Positions 45,901-60,000 of a stretch of 64,000 bases of DNA are shown piece by piece. The translations under genes and the position numbers were made by a program. Under the pieces are notes generated by a model. That model had not been told where the DNA came from. It saw only the letters and a list, made by a program, of their open reading frames with translations, and searched no databases. Where the stretch lies: NCBI GenBank assembly GCA_023374025.1, contig SIJG01000014.1, positions 1,101,077 to 1,165,076 on the forward strand. Reading direction: 5' to 3'. This stretch comes from Heterodera schachtii. Lineage: Eukaryota; Nematoda; Chromadorea; Rhabditida; Heteroderidae. How positions within the stretch are numbered: position 1 is the stretch's first letter; each line of letters starts with the position of its first letter.

Positions 45901-48769
45901 TCACAGTTTCAGTGTCCACTGCTTCACATTCGAGTCTTGGCCAACAGTAAGCAGTCGATTGTCGGAAAGCCAAGCAATTCCGTTGATGGCACTCATCGAA
46001 TGGGCACCGCGGATGACTAGCGGATGTTCACCGCTTTGTTGTAAGTCCCAAACCATCACATTGGTGTCGAGAGAACCCGTGGCGATGTACCGGCTGAAGA
46101 CAAAGAGTGGCCACTTTATTTGAATGCATTGTTTATCCCCGCCCATGAACTGATTTTTAAATTCCTTATAAAACGGATTCGGGATTTGTAATTAGTTGGA
46201 ATTTATGTTTTTATTCATAATCAGCGACCCCAAAGATCTTCGTAATTTTTGCGAAGGGGGTCAGCGGTCAATTTTGCGAAGATTCAGCCATGTAACGGAC
46301 GATTTTTTTTTTTTTTGCTTAAAAACCGTTTTTTTTGCGGCGTTCTTTTTTAAAAATTTTCCGGGAACAAGGGAGCCGGCAGGAAAATTTTTAATAATTT
46401 GATGCAATTTGTTAATAGTTTGTCCAAACATTTAGTAAAGTTTTTTCATAAGTCAGTACCACGCTATTAACATATAATCAACCTGTTGCTGGACCAGGCG
46501 CAGCAGTTGATCCGGGCTGTATGAAAGGACCACTCTTTTTCAGATGCCACTTTGAAACCGTCGTCCACGCTGTAAGGCACCACCTGAAGGCAAAAAGTAG
46601 AGAATTACCCGAAAGTGCCAAAGTGTCCACTTTTCTGGCAATGTCCGTGGCCACCAAATGCTTCCCATTTGGGCTGAAGTTCACCGAGGTTATGGCACCT
46701 GCATGTTGTAATACTTTTTTCTCTTCAAATGCGCCGCCGTTGGCAGGCAAATCGTACAAATGCACGCGACTGTCCTAAAAGACAAAATAAAAATAATTTT
46801 TTTTTTTTGAAATTTTTACATTTCCTCCAACTGCCAAAAGAATTCCATTGGGGTGAATGGCAACAGAAGTACCTTCGTACTTTATATCGATAACGCTTGA
46901 TTGTTTTTTGTCGGTGAAAATGAAAATGGAGCGATGGCATGCGACCGCAACTTTTTCCCCGTTTTGCCCAATGTTCGCCACACCGCGTGGTTGGGAGGAC
47001 AAACGGTGGGAAAGCGACTGAACATTTTCTAAAAGAATATATGTAAAGAAAAAAAAGCTATAAAAAACCAAAACCGACCAATGGAAGGGGAAAGGGCATT
47101 TTCAATGAAAGCGACCGAATCGTCCCATCCGATGGAAATGAGCAAACCGCCGCTGGTCAAACTCAGCCCGGACACTTGCGACTTGTGCACTTGGGGAGTC
47201 ACTCGTTCAGAAGAACCATCCGAGACATTCCAACGGGCTGAGTTTTCAGGTTAAGAAAAATATTACTAGTAAATAAATTGAGAAATTCCTCACTTATATG
47301 TCCCTCAAAGTCAGCAGTGAATGCCATTCGTCGATCTTCGGACAGCGTCAACGCGGTGATGGATTTGTTATGTCCTCTGAGCACTCGGCAGACTTTCAGT
47401 GTCTCGGGGCAAATGTAATTGATGAAGCCGCTCAATGAGACACTGACGATCCAATTCTTAAGCCAAACCACGGCCAATTGTTGGTCTTCTATGGCCGAGC
47501 CGAAGGACACCGTCCTAAAAGGGAATGTCAAAGAGGGCATCTATTTGGAATGGCAACCCAATTAGTTTTCTTCCAGGCACATCCCAAATTTTGATGGTTT
47601 TGTCGCCGGAAGCGGTGGCCAATTTTATGCCACCCGAATGCCAATTCAACGCGAACACTCCGCCGCTATGCGCGGCTGTGCCTTTGCACGTTTCGTCCAC
47701 CAATTCGCCAACTTTCCCTCCCTCTTGACCTTCGAAAAGAATGACCTGAATGGAAGCATCCGTTATCTCGCTTTCCTTTTCTGATCACCTTCCCATCCAT
47801 TCCGCCTGCCGCAAAAAGGGACCCGTCCTTGTTGTAACGCACTGATTGGACAAAACGCGAATGTTCATGAAAAATCTGAATGGAATTCGCCCGCCATTTT
47901 ATTAATAATATGGTTATTAAAATCACCGATTTGAATTTGAAAGGAGGGCCTTCGAAAATGGCGACAGTGTTATCCTCCGAACCACTGACCAAACGATAAG
48001 GCCGTGTCGGACGAAAATCAATGCTCTTTGAAAGGGGGGTAAGGTAGGAAAACCAAGGAATTACTGCTGTTTTGGAATACATTCATCGGCCGACTTTGTC
48101 CCGACAAATTGCCGTTGCTCGTACCCGTGTCAAAGAGGAAGACATGGCCAAACCTGGAAAAGGTGTTAATTTTTAAAAAGTCAACAAAAAGAATGGCCAA
48201 AACCTTTCATGGCCTTCGCCGACTATTGCGACTCTTTTGCTGTCCTCAGACCACGAAATGTCGCGAATTGCGCCCGAAAGAAGAGCGAACTCCGACTTCA
48301 GAATGTGCGTCTACACTGATGTTAATTTAACGCCAATTGCAATTAATGTCAACCGAAACGGACTGATTGTGTGGTGTCCCAAAAACGGATTTTGCCCGAT
48401 TGGTCTCCACTGGCAATGTAAAACTCAGAGGGGGAATATTTTGCCACGGTTGTCAAAGTCGCGTGCTCCGTATACACATCGCAATCGGCAATATTCTGGA
48501 AAATGGAATTTAAAACATTGAAAATGAACTGCCAACCAATCCGAATCACATACATCCTCGTCTCTGATGAACACGCTATTCCCATTGCAGTAAAGGAATT
48601 TGGTTCCATCCGAATTCGACGAAATAACCAAAGGCATTCCACGCACAGTGCGCGGAAGTGAGGCAAAAGTGCATTCTGAAAGGAACACGTATAAATTGAA
48701 TAAATTCACTGATTGTTGTTCGTTTATTTTACCATTACCTTTTTTAAATTCTTCGTCCGAAGATGTCAT
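45901..48769 (-). CDS. unc-78: Actin-interacting protein 1 (WDR1/UNC-78), WD40 repeats
   Basis: Fourteen exons: 48769-48739, 48675-48554, 48495-48364, 48310-48204, 48153-48081, 48025-47927, 47875-47789, 47745-47558, 47514-47294, 47237-47079, 47028-46820, 46774-46631, 46583-46483 and 46093-45901; all phases agree. It speeds cofilin-driven actin filament disassembly. Family features in order: [116 protein letters not shown] and [20 protein letters not shown]. The end [14 protein letters not shown] matches the last blade. Fourteen WD repeats in two propellers are expected. The last intron (46094-46482) holds a repeat fragment. Confidence 0.95.
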
Positions 48770-49303
48770 TTGTGAATATTTTTGTTTGAGATTCTTTTTA
48801 ACCCTAAAATATGTACATACAGTCATGGTCAAAAGTATTGTACCAAAAAAATTTTTTCTTTTTTTGAGAAATACGATTTTCTCAAAAATGAATCGTGTGA
48901 AAAAGGTTTTATTTTATTTACTACCAAAGAAGCGTTATTAGTGCACTAATAAATACCAAAACTGCCCGATGACTTTCTTTGTCGTATAGAAAATCGGTCA
49001 TGAGTCATGACTCAAACAACCTCCCCTTTTTGGTGTGACAAAAGTAATGCACCAAAATGTTTAATAGACCAAAATCCAATTAAATGGAGAGAAAAAAAAA
49101 TCAGAAGTTTTCGACACCTGCGTGTTTAAATCGTAGACCCATCATCTCGGTGAGAATTTTGTCCTCTTTCTGACAGATCTACTCAAATTTCCAAAAAAAT
49201 TTTCCCTATTTTAAGTTTATTTTGGGGTGCTCAGATAAAAAATGCGTGGACCAATCGAAAATTAAATTTTAAATTTGCTTTTGTTTTTTAAATGTTCATT
49301 TCT
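48770..49303. other. Upstream region of unc-78, no gene
   Basis: AT-rich. Includes CAGTCATGGTCAAAAGTATT at about 48826, reminiscent of a Tc1-like terminus, but no partner end or transposase was found. Confidence 0.4.
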
Positions 49304-49957
49304 GGGCAATCATTAAGAATTGGTGTCCCGACGAAAAAAATGTTAAAAATTTGTCGAGTATTTTTTCTAGGCTTAAAAAATGCGCTGATCACGAATCTGA
49401 GCTCAGATTTTGAAAATCACTGATTTTTATCTAAGATTTTTTGTGAACTACTTGATTTTTTCGATTTTTTAAATTATTTTTTAAAAAAGTTTAGCAATGA
49501 ATTTGGGGTTAAAAAATACTCTGATCACGAATCTGAGCTCAGTTTATGCATGAACCTTCATTTTGTCAATGATTTTCATCAAGTGTCACAAAAAAAATAA
49601 ACCGCAGCCAAGCGGACTCGAACCCCAGACCCCTGTCTCATATGACCCACAAGAGATTAATATTAAATTTCAAAAAATCGTAAAAAATCGAAAACTTGAC
49701 TTCTCCATACATTTAATAGCTCATTCGAAAGCTCTTTTTAGGCTCTACAACATATGTGTATCAGTTTTATGTCCGACTAATTTTCGTAAAATTTTGGAAA
49801 AAAATCAAGTAGTTGACAAAAAATCTTAGATAAAAATCAATGTTTTTCAAAATCTGAGCTCAGATTTGTGATCAGCGCATTTTTTAAGCCTAGAAAAAAT
49901 ACTCGACAAATTTTTAACATTTTTTTTCGTCGGGACACCAATTCTTAATGATTGCCC
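49304..49957. mobile_element. MITE with ~145-bp inverted repeats and 6-bp target duplication
   Basis: Left end GGGCAATCATTAAGAATTGG is mirrored by CCAATTCTTAATGATTGCCC at the right end. Inverted identity continues through GTCCCGACG, GCGCTGATCACGAATCTGAG and AAGTAGTTGA-type blocks for about 145 bases. ATTTCT flanks both ends (49298-49303, 49958-49963). The centre (49598-49655) holds a box-B-like GGGGTTCGAGTCC on the minus strand. No open frame. Confidence 0.9.
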
Positions 49958-50988
49958 ATTTCTGATTTCGTTGTTTCCTTCCATTTTGGGGCATCACTAT
50001 AAAGGAATGATCTGATGGTCCAAAAGAATTTTTGATCAACATCAAAAGTAGTTTAGAGGAATTTTTTGACCGAGAAAACCAACTTCAAAAAACTATTTTT
50101 ATGTAAGTACGTATGAAAAATTTTTGAATAATATCTCAACTCAAGAAAAGTCAGGTTTTTTTGTCTCCAACTCGAGGTCGTTCGGGAAATTTTCGGCCTC
50201 GAAGGCACAAAGAAACGTCAAGTGCTAATCTAAGAACTTAAATAAATGACGAAACCCAATGCATAAGCACACACAGCCGCTTAAAAGCTGTTTAGCCGAA
50301 CAAATGAATCAAAATCAATTGACCCCTCGCGATTGAGTAAAGAGCATTCATGCAATCGATACATAGGATTTTCAATTTTATCAAAACATTTAGTGAAAAA
50401 TGGATGGATAAATTGGTTGTAAAAAGCGGGATCATTGTTCATTGTTACATTCGTGAAAACAGATGTTTTACTAACAGAGTCTAACCACCCAAGGTAATAA
50501 AAATAAATATTAATGATACAGACTGAAACCGAACATAGGTATAATTTTTCCCATCAAATGACATTTACAAGGCCCAAGGGTTATTTTGGGTGGCTGACTC
50601 CATACATTCTTTCGAGCCACGATAAAAAAAAGACATCAGCAATCAAAATTTATATGCCTTGCAGTTAAAAATCTCAAGATTTAGATGAGACAATGAAAGG
50701 CCGGAACGCACGAAAGATATCAGATTGGTGATTGCGTCCAGCAAAGAAATAGGTGAAGCATAAAAAGAAAAAACATGCATATGGGAAGGATAGCGAACAC
50801 AAGTATTGTGTGTCAATGAATCCCCAAAATTATTGTATCCAAAGGAGCGAGCATTGGTTGATCAAACATCAGTGATAAAAATGGACAATTGAAGAGAGCG
50901 GATGAATAAAAGGGGTACAACAGGTGTTTTTGTAAACACTGAACATTTGTCCGCCCAACGAATCGCACTTTCTCCTCCACCATCCGAT
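49958..50988. other. Intergenic, no gene seen
   Basis: AT-rich sequence without recognisable genes. The right part is downstream of the acidic-protein gene and probably includes its 3' UTR. Confidence 0.45.
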
Positions 50989-52352
50989 TCACAGCTGTGT
51001 TGCCCTTCGTTCGGCTCGAAGCTTTCTGAGAACAGCTTTCGCCTCACTGTAGACCTTCTCCGCGGCAACAGGCGAATCTAATTTTACGGAAATATACCGA
51101 ATATAAAATTTGACTACCTCCGAGTTCCTCCCATGAATCGAACACCGGCAAAGTCTGCTCGTCTGCTGCGTACATTTGCGACAGGAGAGTGGGCATTGAG
51201 TTGTTACGAGTTGGAACCACCGGTTGGAATTCAATCGATTCACTCTCTTCCGAAACACTCTTTGCCGTCTCATTTTCCTTTGTCGCTTCAGTGTTCTCTT
51301 GTTCAAGCTCTGACTCCGTTTCGTCGTCTTGAAGAACTTGGAGAATGCTGGCATTGACCACCATGCTCCCCTCGTCATCCGAAAACGACTCAGACGAATA
51401 CAAAGGCTCTCCATCAAACAGTGAAGAGACAACGTCATACGCGATCTTCACAAAAATCATATATTGGATTGATCATAAATTTAAAAAAACCGATTTGGCC
51501 GCAGCATCGGACTCGTCGGAATTCTGTTCTTCGTTAAACGGAGAGACGAAGGAAGAGACGATGTTGGTCTGATTGTTGAAAGGAAGCAGTGAAGGCAAGG
51601 CAAAAAAAGCGGCCGATTGTTGCTGGAAGACCGTGTCACCGGACAAACAACCCCCGTTGTGACTCGGAACCGGCGAAACGAATGTAAGACGGTACGGGTC
51701 GTCCTCTCCCTCCCACATCATTCGCTCCAAATCTTTGTCCAACTGAAGACTGAGGTCGAACATGTCCAATGGATGGCCAGAATCGGTTTCTTTGTCTGGA
51801 AATGTAGGAATCCTGACAACTAAAGCACTCAAAATTCAACCCGAAGGAGGGGTAATCGGTGCCAGCATCGATGAGATTGGTGGTGACACCTCCATTTTGT
51901 ACTCATACGTATCATCGAACTTGGGATTGGTGAATTGGAGTAAGTGCTTCAGCTGCTCTTCAAATGATTCATTAATCATCGCAACCTAAAGAGATGATTA
52001 AAAGAAAGTTTTGATTTTCGGAAGGTTTTAGAACTTGTGCAAAACCCGAAAAATGGTAAAATAGCGTTAAATTCAGAAATGCCAAAAACCAATTACACTA
52101 CGGCGGCCTGTAGATGGGCGTGATAGGTCCTATAGCATAATTTATCCGTTTTTTCAAATTGGTTCAAATGCTTTGCCGCGCAGTTTTTTAAATCATCCCC
52201 CACTGTAAATGCCAAGGATGCGCTTAATGGGTAGGCACCTCAAGGTCATTATCATCCAGCTTCTCGTCACTCTGAAATCCTTTCTCGGATTTTGAATAAT
52301 CCGAGACATTTGCCAACAGGTGCCACTGATGTTTGCGTTTTGATGATGACAT
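50989..52352 (-). CDS. Uncharacterised acidic protein
   Basis: Five exons join in phase: 52352-52239, 51985-51841, 51819-51491, 51445-51118 and 51077-50989, giving about 335 residues. It begins MSSSKRKHQWHLLANVSDYS. Recognisable stretches include MINESFEEQLKHLLQFTNPK, a short acidic run WEGEDDPYRL, and a long Glu/Ser-rich part (ETESELEQENTEATKENETA). The end is a short basic helix (SEAKAVLRKLRAERRATQL). There is no signal peptide or membrane helix. I recognise no family. The second intron would be only 21 nt; if it is not an intron, an in-frame TGA interrupts the gene. Composition suggests a soluble, largely disordered protein with short conserved motifs. Confidence 0.55.
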
Positions 52353-54060
52353 CCTTGAACCAACTTGTATGCTCACTCTAAAGCAAATGTAACAAATGAA
52401 CGAGACGAGTATTATTAGTGTTTGTACCTTAAGGTTTCACAGGCACAATGCAATCAATCAGTTGAAAAGGAAATAGGACTTCAATACCCGCTCGCAAAAA
52501 TGATGCATCCAACCCTTGTGGTGTTATCGTCCACAACCTTCTTCAAAAATAACCCTGAAAACACTTAATTTAGAATACTGGTAAATACAGTAACACAATA
52601 AACTTAGATTATTTCAGTGAGAATTAAGCGTTACTAATCAAAACAGTGTTTTAGGTTTTTAAAATCCCCTTACAAAAATATACGTTAATCAATGAACAGT
52701 CATTAAATTATATAATGAAATGATGTGACTGGGACATAGATACATATAGATAGGTAGAAGTAAGAAATGAAAAAAGATATGGAGGGGGGGGGGGGGGATG
52801 GGGTCGAGTTGGAAGGCCTTTGGGTGTGCAAATACGTGCAAAAGCAGAGTCAATTCATCAGCAGCAGAGCACCAACAGACACGAAGACGACGCATAAAGT
52901 GAGAGGAGGGGAAGGAAACGCGTCAAAACAGAAAACATTGTTCGCGCTATGTGTGGGGGTGGGGAAATCAATTAGAAGAGGGAAGGGAGAAAAGTGGGAG
53001 AGTGGAAGAGCCAGAGAAGAGGACAGAAGACAGAGAACACATAAATCCGAGGGATAAATGCGAAGTGCCATCGCAGCGATGCCTTTTTAAAACTTGCAAG
53101 GACAGAAGGAATATGTAATACATACTTAGATTTTTATTATACGTAAAGGAATCGTAAAATATAAATAGTTTTAATTTTGCTTCCCAGTTAAAAAAAAGTA
53201 AAACAGTAAAGGGAAAAAGGAGGGAGGGAGGTTCGACTCCGTCCCACGACATCAATATTTTACCTTTTTTTTTGTCCAAACAATTAGAAGATAAAGATTA
53301 TAGATAATTACTATATTTTTGATTATTTCTGACAACCAAATTAAATCGAAATTTGATCTGTCCAAATTAAGCGGGATGAACTGACTTGTTTGCAAACACA
53401 ATACCTAGTTTCTTTATAATGTCTTCTTCAATAAAGCACAAATAATTTATCCTGTATCTAATAATAATTTTAGAAATTTTATTTTTGGAGAAAACTAATT
53501 TAAAAATTTTTGTACAACTTATGTTAATAAAATGCACCTTAAAATTTTAAAAACTTTCCCGGCGTCGCGTCGCTAAACTGCACCGCCTGACCCTAAAACC
53601 CTTAATTTTCTTGAAAATTTTGCTCAAAATCAATTAGTTTTCGGAATTTTGGCCTCGAAATTCCGATTAACATTTAAATGCTTAAAAACAAAATAAATGT
53701 AAATTTATAATACAATAGTTTTTAACATAAAATGTGCAAAATGCATTGAAAATAAAACCCGGTAAAAGAAAGAGATTACATCGACAATATGAAGAAAATA
53801 AGAAAGGCAAATAGGAACGACAGGCTTTGGTATTGCTGGCTCAAAGTCAGTGTTTTGAGAGTATTCTGTGCTTTATGAACGGATAAAAGGCATAAATTTT
53901 TTGAAGTTTGATTTTCTATTTCTTTGCTTCGCTAAATCAGGGGGCTGAAGCAAAGCGAGTTGGGCAGGTGTCAACTGGCATAATGAAGAAGCAAGCGCAA
54001 TCCCCGAAGTGCCGTAAGGCGTAAAAGGCTGACCTTAAAATTAAAGTTATAACCTTTTGT
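52353..54060. other. Intergenic, no gene seen
   Basis: AT-rich sequence with a poly(G) run near 52783-52797 and a GGCGTCGCGTCGC block near 53562. Short plus- and minus-strand frames here lack family features. Confidence 0.45.
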
Positions 54061-57000
54061 TTACTTAAACACACCTCCGGTAGGAAGCCGAACAATTACA
54101 GTGTAAACACCCGCTTGGTAATTCGCACATGGCTCCACCGCACATGGCTCAACCTGTAGCTTGAGTTTTTCGGATTGGAGAAAAGTGATTACTGTATATG
54201 CTCGACAATGGCCGAGGTCTAATTGGACTGATGAAAAAGGCCTTGAAGCCATTTCCTCAATTTCATCATGACGTCTTCGAATATTCCGATACCTTTTGAG
54301 AGAGTAAAAAATATTAAAATTTATGAGAATAAAATAAAACTGACCATTCAATCCGCATTTTGATTATCCAAATCAATCCCGCAACAACGAGAAGAACAAT
54401 GAAACAGCTGAAAATAATGTAATTTCTAAATGTCAAGTAAAGCTTACGCTGCAAAAATAACAAAAAACAAAATCCAATTGATTGGCAATGATTGTGCAAA
54501 TGAAATTTGGATCTGAAAAAAAGAATCGGATAAAAAATATTTCCGGTTTGTTTATACCTTAATTGGTGTCTCGAAATCATTAACCCGAACGTGAAAAGTC
54601 GTATTTGTTTCTGTTCCGAATGCAAATCCTTAAGCATTTTCCACCACATTAATCGCCTTCCACCCAATTGATGGGACAATTACCGGGATCTGTTGAGCTG
54701 TAAGTGCGCTTTATCCCTGAAGCCGTGCACAACTGACCGGCCATCAAATGCTTTGTGTGAGGCGGACGGCCTTCGAGCAATTGAGTGGTCAGGTTAATGG
54801 TCACTTTTGCGCCGGTGTCGCCTTCGCATGTGATCGAGAATTGCACGTCCGTGTCACGCTACACAGTGAATTAATAAATTATATGCTTTCTTGAGTTTAG
54901 CAGAAGGAATAATTGAAGTTCGCAAATGCATTACCGAAGTAAACTCCGACAAAATTAATCGGAGGACCCCGGTTTTATATTCTGCAAGAAAAAGGTAAGG
55001 CATACTTTGTAAGGCACGCTGAAAAAGTTGATCTGATTGACGTATTTGTCCCGAATGTCATTGCTGTCCAGCTTAAAAGTGAAGATGAAGTCAATGGCAA
55101 GTTCATCTAAATCATAACGATGCAATTCGCAGAAAAGAAGCCAAGATTTGTTTATACATGTGCAGGTGCCGCCGTTTTTCGGGTCTCCGAAATATTTAGG
55201 CTCGCATTTGTCACACCGCGGCCCAATTACTCCTTTTGTCGAACAAAAACAGTCGCCGTTTAGCTGACAAAAGAACACCAAATATGGTCATTTATAAATC
55301 TAATTGTTTTTATTAAACACCAAATATGGTCATTTATAAATCTAATTGTTTTTATTAATGTTACTGGGTTGCAAAGCGCCGCTTGGCCGTTGCATTGGCA
55401 TTCTAAAAAATGACACCGATAAATACGGTTAGAATGCGTACGAATTGTACCTTGACAGGTCCCACCATTCCGTGGGTCGCCGAAGAAGCCGGGCTCACAA
55501 AGTTCACAATGTTCACCCCTCGTCCTGTGCTGACATTTCGTACATCGCAACCGCCGATAAGTGACATTTTCCGTGCAATTGCTGTGCCCGTTGCATTGGC
55601 ATTCTGTTGATAAATCACGTTTATCTCCCTTTCTAAACACAATTACCAATAAAACTTGACCGGGTTCGCCTGTGAAGTACCAACGGTCAGCTGGGCATTG
55701 GTTCGGATCCAATGCGCCCGAATTGGTCCCTTCTACGCATTTGCCCAACCCTGTACCAGATCTAATAAAATGGACAAATAAAAAGGGGAAACAAAAAGCG
55801 GCAAAACCCGTCATCGCACCAGCCACAACGGGGGCCAATGGACTGACAGTCGGAACAAGTTTTTTGTAATTCGCACGCGAAAGGGTCTCAAATGTGACAA
55901 ATTCTCCTTTAAAAAACAATCACCAACAAATGTTACTCACTCGTTTGACATGCTTTGTGTGTGTTCGCTGCCGTCACCCAACTTTGGCATTGACCGTATG
56001 GAAAACTGACCATGTATGTGTCCATCGACACACATCTTTGATTGCTCGGACACCACCTAAAGAAATTTCCTAAAATTAAAATTGCGCGGGATTTGCGCCA
56101 CTATACATGCACTGTGAGTCAATGCAGGACTGGCAAGAGGACTTCATGAAGCAAGGAAGGGGGCAAGTGGCATTCTGTTGTTTGTGTTGGCTCGAGGACG
56201 GCACAATGATCACGTCTTGGACTATAATAGACGAAGGAACATTTGAAATAATCGATTGTGGTGAAAGAGTCGAGGAAGGATTCGATTGTTGCTGAACGTT
56301 CGTAGATGACGCATCGTCCGCCATCGGCGTAAGGGACAGCCGTTCGGTTTGCATCCGATTGTGCTCCTCGATAAGAATGGCCTCGTCCGCCAATGACACG
56401 CAAATGTGTTTCGTGTCGATGGCAAACCAAGTGCAGTGCGGAAGACGATTGCATGAGAAGCAATTGGTGGCCAAACTGCACGGACGCTGCACAACGACAT
56501 CCGTACGACGCTGTTTGGCACCACCGAACGGACAGAGCGAACGATCGCCAAGCAAACCATCAGCACAATTGGCGTAGGAACCGAGGCAACTCTCAAGAAA
56601 ACAGAGTTGTCACAGGACAAAAGAAAGCTTTTCTCATTGTCAGTAAAAAAATAATTATGTCACTGATCCATGCTTCGCTCCGTTAGATACGGGCCTAATT
56701 GTCGGTCATTAAGAAATGAATCACCCTTCCCATCTTTCACCTGACTGCTCTCACACCAACCACAGCCCTTTTGAAGCAGACAATTGTTGCAGTCGGTCAA
56801 CAAAGTGCAGGTGCGCAATTCGATGGCATCTCTGAAATGATACGACTTTTCAAGTATGGAATCAACCAGTCTTGTCTTTACTTGTCTCCCATGGCAGTGC
56901 CTGTACAGTGTTCTTGGTAAGAGACCATCGCCGTTTCGCCCTTGGCAATTGAGAGAAAGGACTGCCTGAAGGACGAATTGGGCAGAGTTTTGGTGCACGA

Positions 57001-60000
57001 TTTGTTGTGGAAAACACAGCGCACGCCGTTGGACAATCGCGAACATTCCTCCGCATTTGTGGCCTGACTGTCACAATTTGCTAAACAACGCAACAGCATT
57101 TACGAAAGTGAATTTAGCTGGGACTCACCCGGCGTGAACAACAGCACGTCGTTGAGCATTTCCCCGTTGAATCCTCCGACGATGAACATATTCCCACCGC
57201 TCACAAACGCACTGTGCCCATAACGTGCAATTGCCTCAAACTCTTTGCTGTATATTTTTACTGGCCTTTTGCAAACTGAAAATGAGCAAGTTTTATCAGC
57301 GTAATCAGAGGCCCCTCCGAGGGGTAAAGCGAGGTATTTTTTCATTGTCAACCAAAACCCAACAATGGTGGTATCATAAGTAAGATTTTCAATTTTCACC
57401 CAATCTATTAACCTTATAAAAAGAAAAAAAATTCTAGCAAAATGTTTTTAGAAAAAAATTTTTTTTTCAAATTTGATTGTTTTTTTGTTGCAATTTACAT
57501 GTTATAACTTTTTTGATTAATTATCTGATCCAGGCCCGTAGAGCGAATATTGGGCCAAAAAAGAAAGAAATAAAAGGCAATCAGATCTCCCCCCCCCGAA
57601 AATTTTTCTGGCTACGGGCTTGATCTGATCACCAAGCAATGCTTATTGAGAGAAACAGCTTCTAAAATAGGTTAAGCTTTCGAATAATACAAAAATTGTT
57701 TCAGGACATCAACACAACTCACTCGTGTCATAAGCATAAATTTGTTCCGAGTAACAGTCCTTTTTCCGAGTGGTCGACGACTCATTGTGACTATTCCCGC
57801 CGACCAAAAGCATAATTCCATCCAAAATAACAGCAGAATGGCGAAACAACGGCGCACCAAAACTACCCAAATTGTTCCTGGAGAATATTATACAGTAAAA
57901 AAGATCTTTAGTTAACTTTTAATTAAATGGAAACCAAATTTGACGCTTCGGTTCGTAAAGCAACAGTTCGTCGCTGATAGAATAGGAGTAACTGTTAATC
58001 GGAGCATTATAACCGCCATGGATTAGAACCATTTCCTCGCCATTAAATTCGGCGAATTGAGCTGATGCATGGCCAAATCGGCCTTGAACAGATGGGTCAA
58101 CCGCACCCCAACGCCAACGTCCGGTTTCTGCCAAATGAGCAAAATGTGAAAAGCCATAATTAAAACATAAAATTGGAATGGGCACACCAACCAAATGAGT
58201 AAATCTGCGGAGTGAACATATATCCTTCGAAAGGGTTATATCCAAATAAAATGTGCATTTCGTTGCCGATCACATGGGCCGAATGGCCGGCCAAAGCCAT
58301 TGGAAGGTCGAGCGTCGACGCATTGAGCGAAGACAGCAAATTCCAGCGGTTTGTCACCATGTCGAACTCCCAAAATTCGTTGGTCGTTTTTTTCTGATTA
58401 ATCACTCCGCCAAAAACGTACAACTTTTTCTAAGGAAATGTTTTCATGCATATACTGATCAAAGTTGACAAAACCAACCTTATGGAGGACGACGGAATGG
58501 TCGTACCGTGGCGTTGGCTCTGTCCCTTTCGACTTAACTGCGCGAAAGCGCCGTTCGCGTACATTGAAGACAACAAAATCACTATTCATCCTCGCCGGAT
58601 TGAACATGAATCCTCCGTGGAGCCAAACTTCGTCTCTGCCAACAGCGACGGATTTATGTGAAGCGCGAGGAGGGAAATGTTTGGCGACATTTTCTGTTAG
58701 TACGAAATCCCACACGGGATTAAGCACCAATTCTTGACAGTGTTGGCCGTGGTGGTGCTTTGTGCAGCCGCACTGTTTGTCCTTGCACAACGCTCGGTTC
58801 TTAAAAAAGTATAATACATTTGGAATTGCAAAGTTTCTATTTAAAAAGCTAATAAAATTAAAAAAAAATAGACCGATAAATTTTATTTTACTTTGCATGG
58901 CCCCGTTTGGTTATCCATCGTCGACAAACACAGCTGATGTTGACAGGCGTCGCCCCAAAAACTATCGTTGCAGATGCACCTTCCGCTGACACAAATGCCA
59001 TTTCCACTGCAATTTTGAAGGCATTGTCCACCGGCATAAGTAATGTTAAACCCGGGTAAATTAAATGCCAAATCACTGGCAAAATAAACAATTGCCTCGC
59101 CCGAGTTGGCCAAAATTTCACGTCCTGACAAACTGCCACTAAATAAAGAATCACATCAACAAACTTCAGTAATTGGAAAAGATTGCTAATTGCAATTTAC
59201 ATATTCATAAAAAGATAGAAGAAATTGATATCTTTTTCTGCGTTACTTGCAAAGTGGATTATTTTGAAAATTTTTTCACCTTTTTCCGGCATACAATTTT
59301 TTTTTTTAAAAAAAGTCATGAAAAGATGTTTCTAAAGGTTTTTGAGTCGCTGATCATAAATATGGCATTCGTTTTGGCCTCTTTCAAACCCCGGACCGAA
59401 TTCGAACAAAAGTGAAATTTGAAAATTTTGAATTTTTTAAACACAGAATCATAATTAACTAATAAACAGAAAACTTGGACAACGTTACCTGAATACGCCC
59501 AATAGGTCGCCATAAACGCCCCTTCCGTCGTAAATATAAAGCATGTCCCAACAGCATTCGGCAAAGAAGTCGTCCAGTTTGAACAACAGTGCACCGTCCT
59601 TGGTTTCCTCATTCTCAACCACCCAAATGCAGCGGGCAGAAGCCCCGTAATTATTCGGTCCATCAGAAATTGACCCGTTCGGTTGTGAAGATGAGACAAC
59701 CCTTCTTAAAATACAAAAAGTGGAGTTTCAAGTGGAAGAGTTCACCTCACTCTCCCAACACAATTCTCACATTGCGGACCGCCCCAGCCATGAGGACAAC
59801 GGCAAGTCCCATCCATACAAGTGCCACCATTATGGCACGGTATATCACAGGGTTTAGATGGCAAAAAAGAAGGTCGTCTTGACTGAAAGCTTGCTTCAAC
59901 AGTGCGAGAGGGAAAAGCCAAATAGAAGACAGATAAAAGCAAAAGTGAGTGGATGAAGTTAAGTTGGTGTACTGAAAGTTCGGCTAGTCGAAGAAAGCGA

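Noticed and set aside
48824..48860. Tc1/mariner-like terminus CAGTCATGGTCAAAAGTATT
   Set aside because: No matching inverted end within reach and no transposase; similarity of one short end is not enough.
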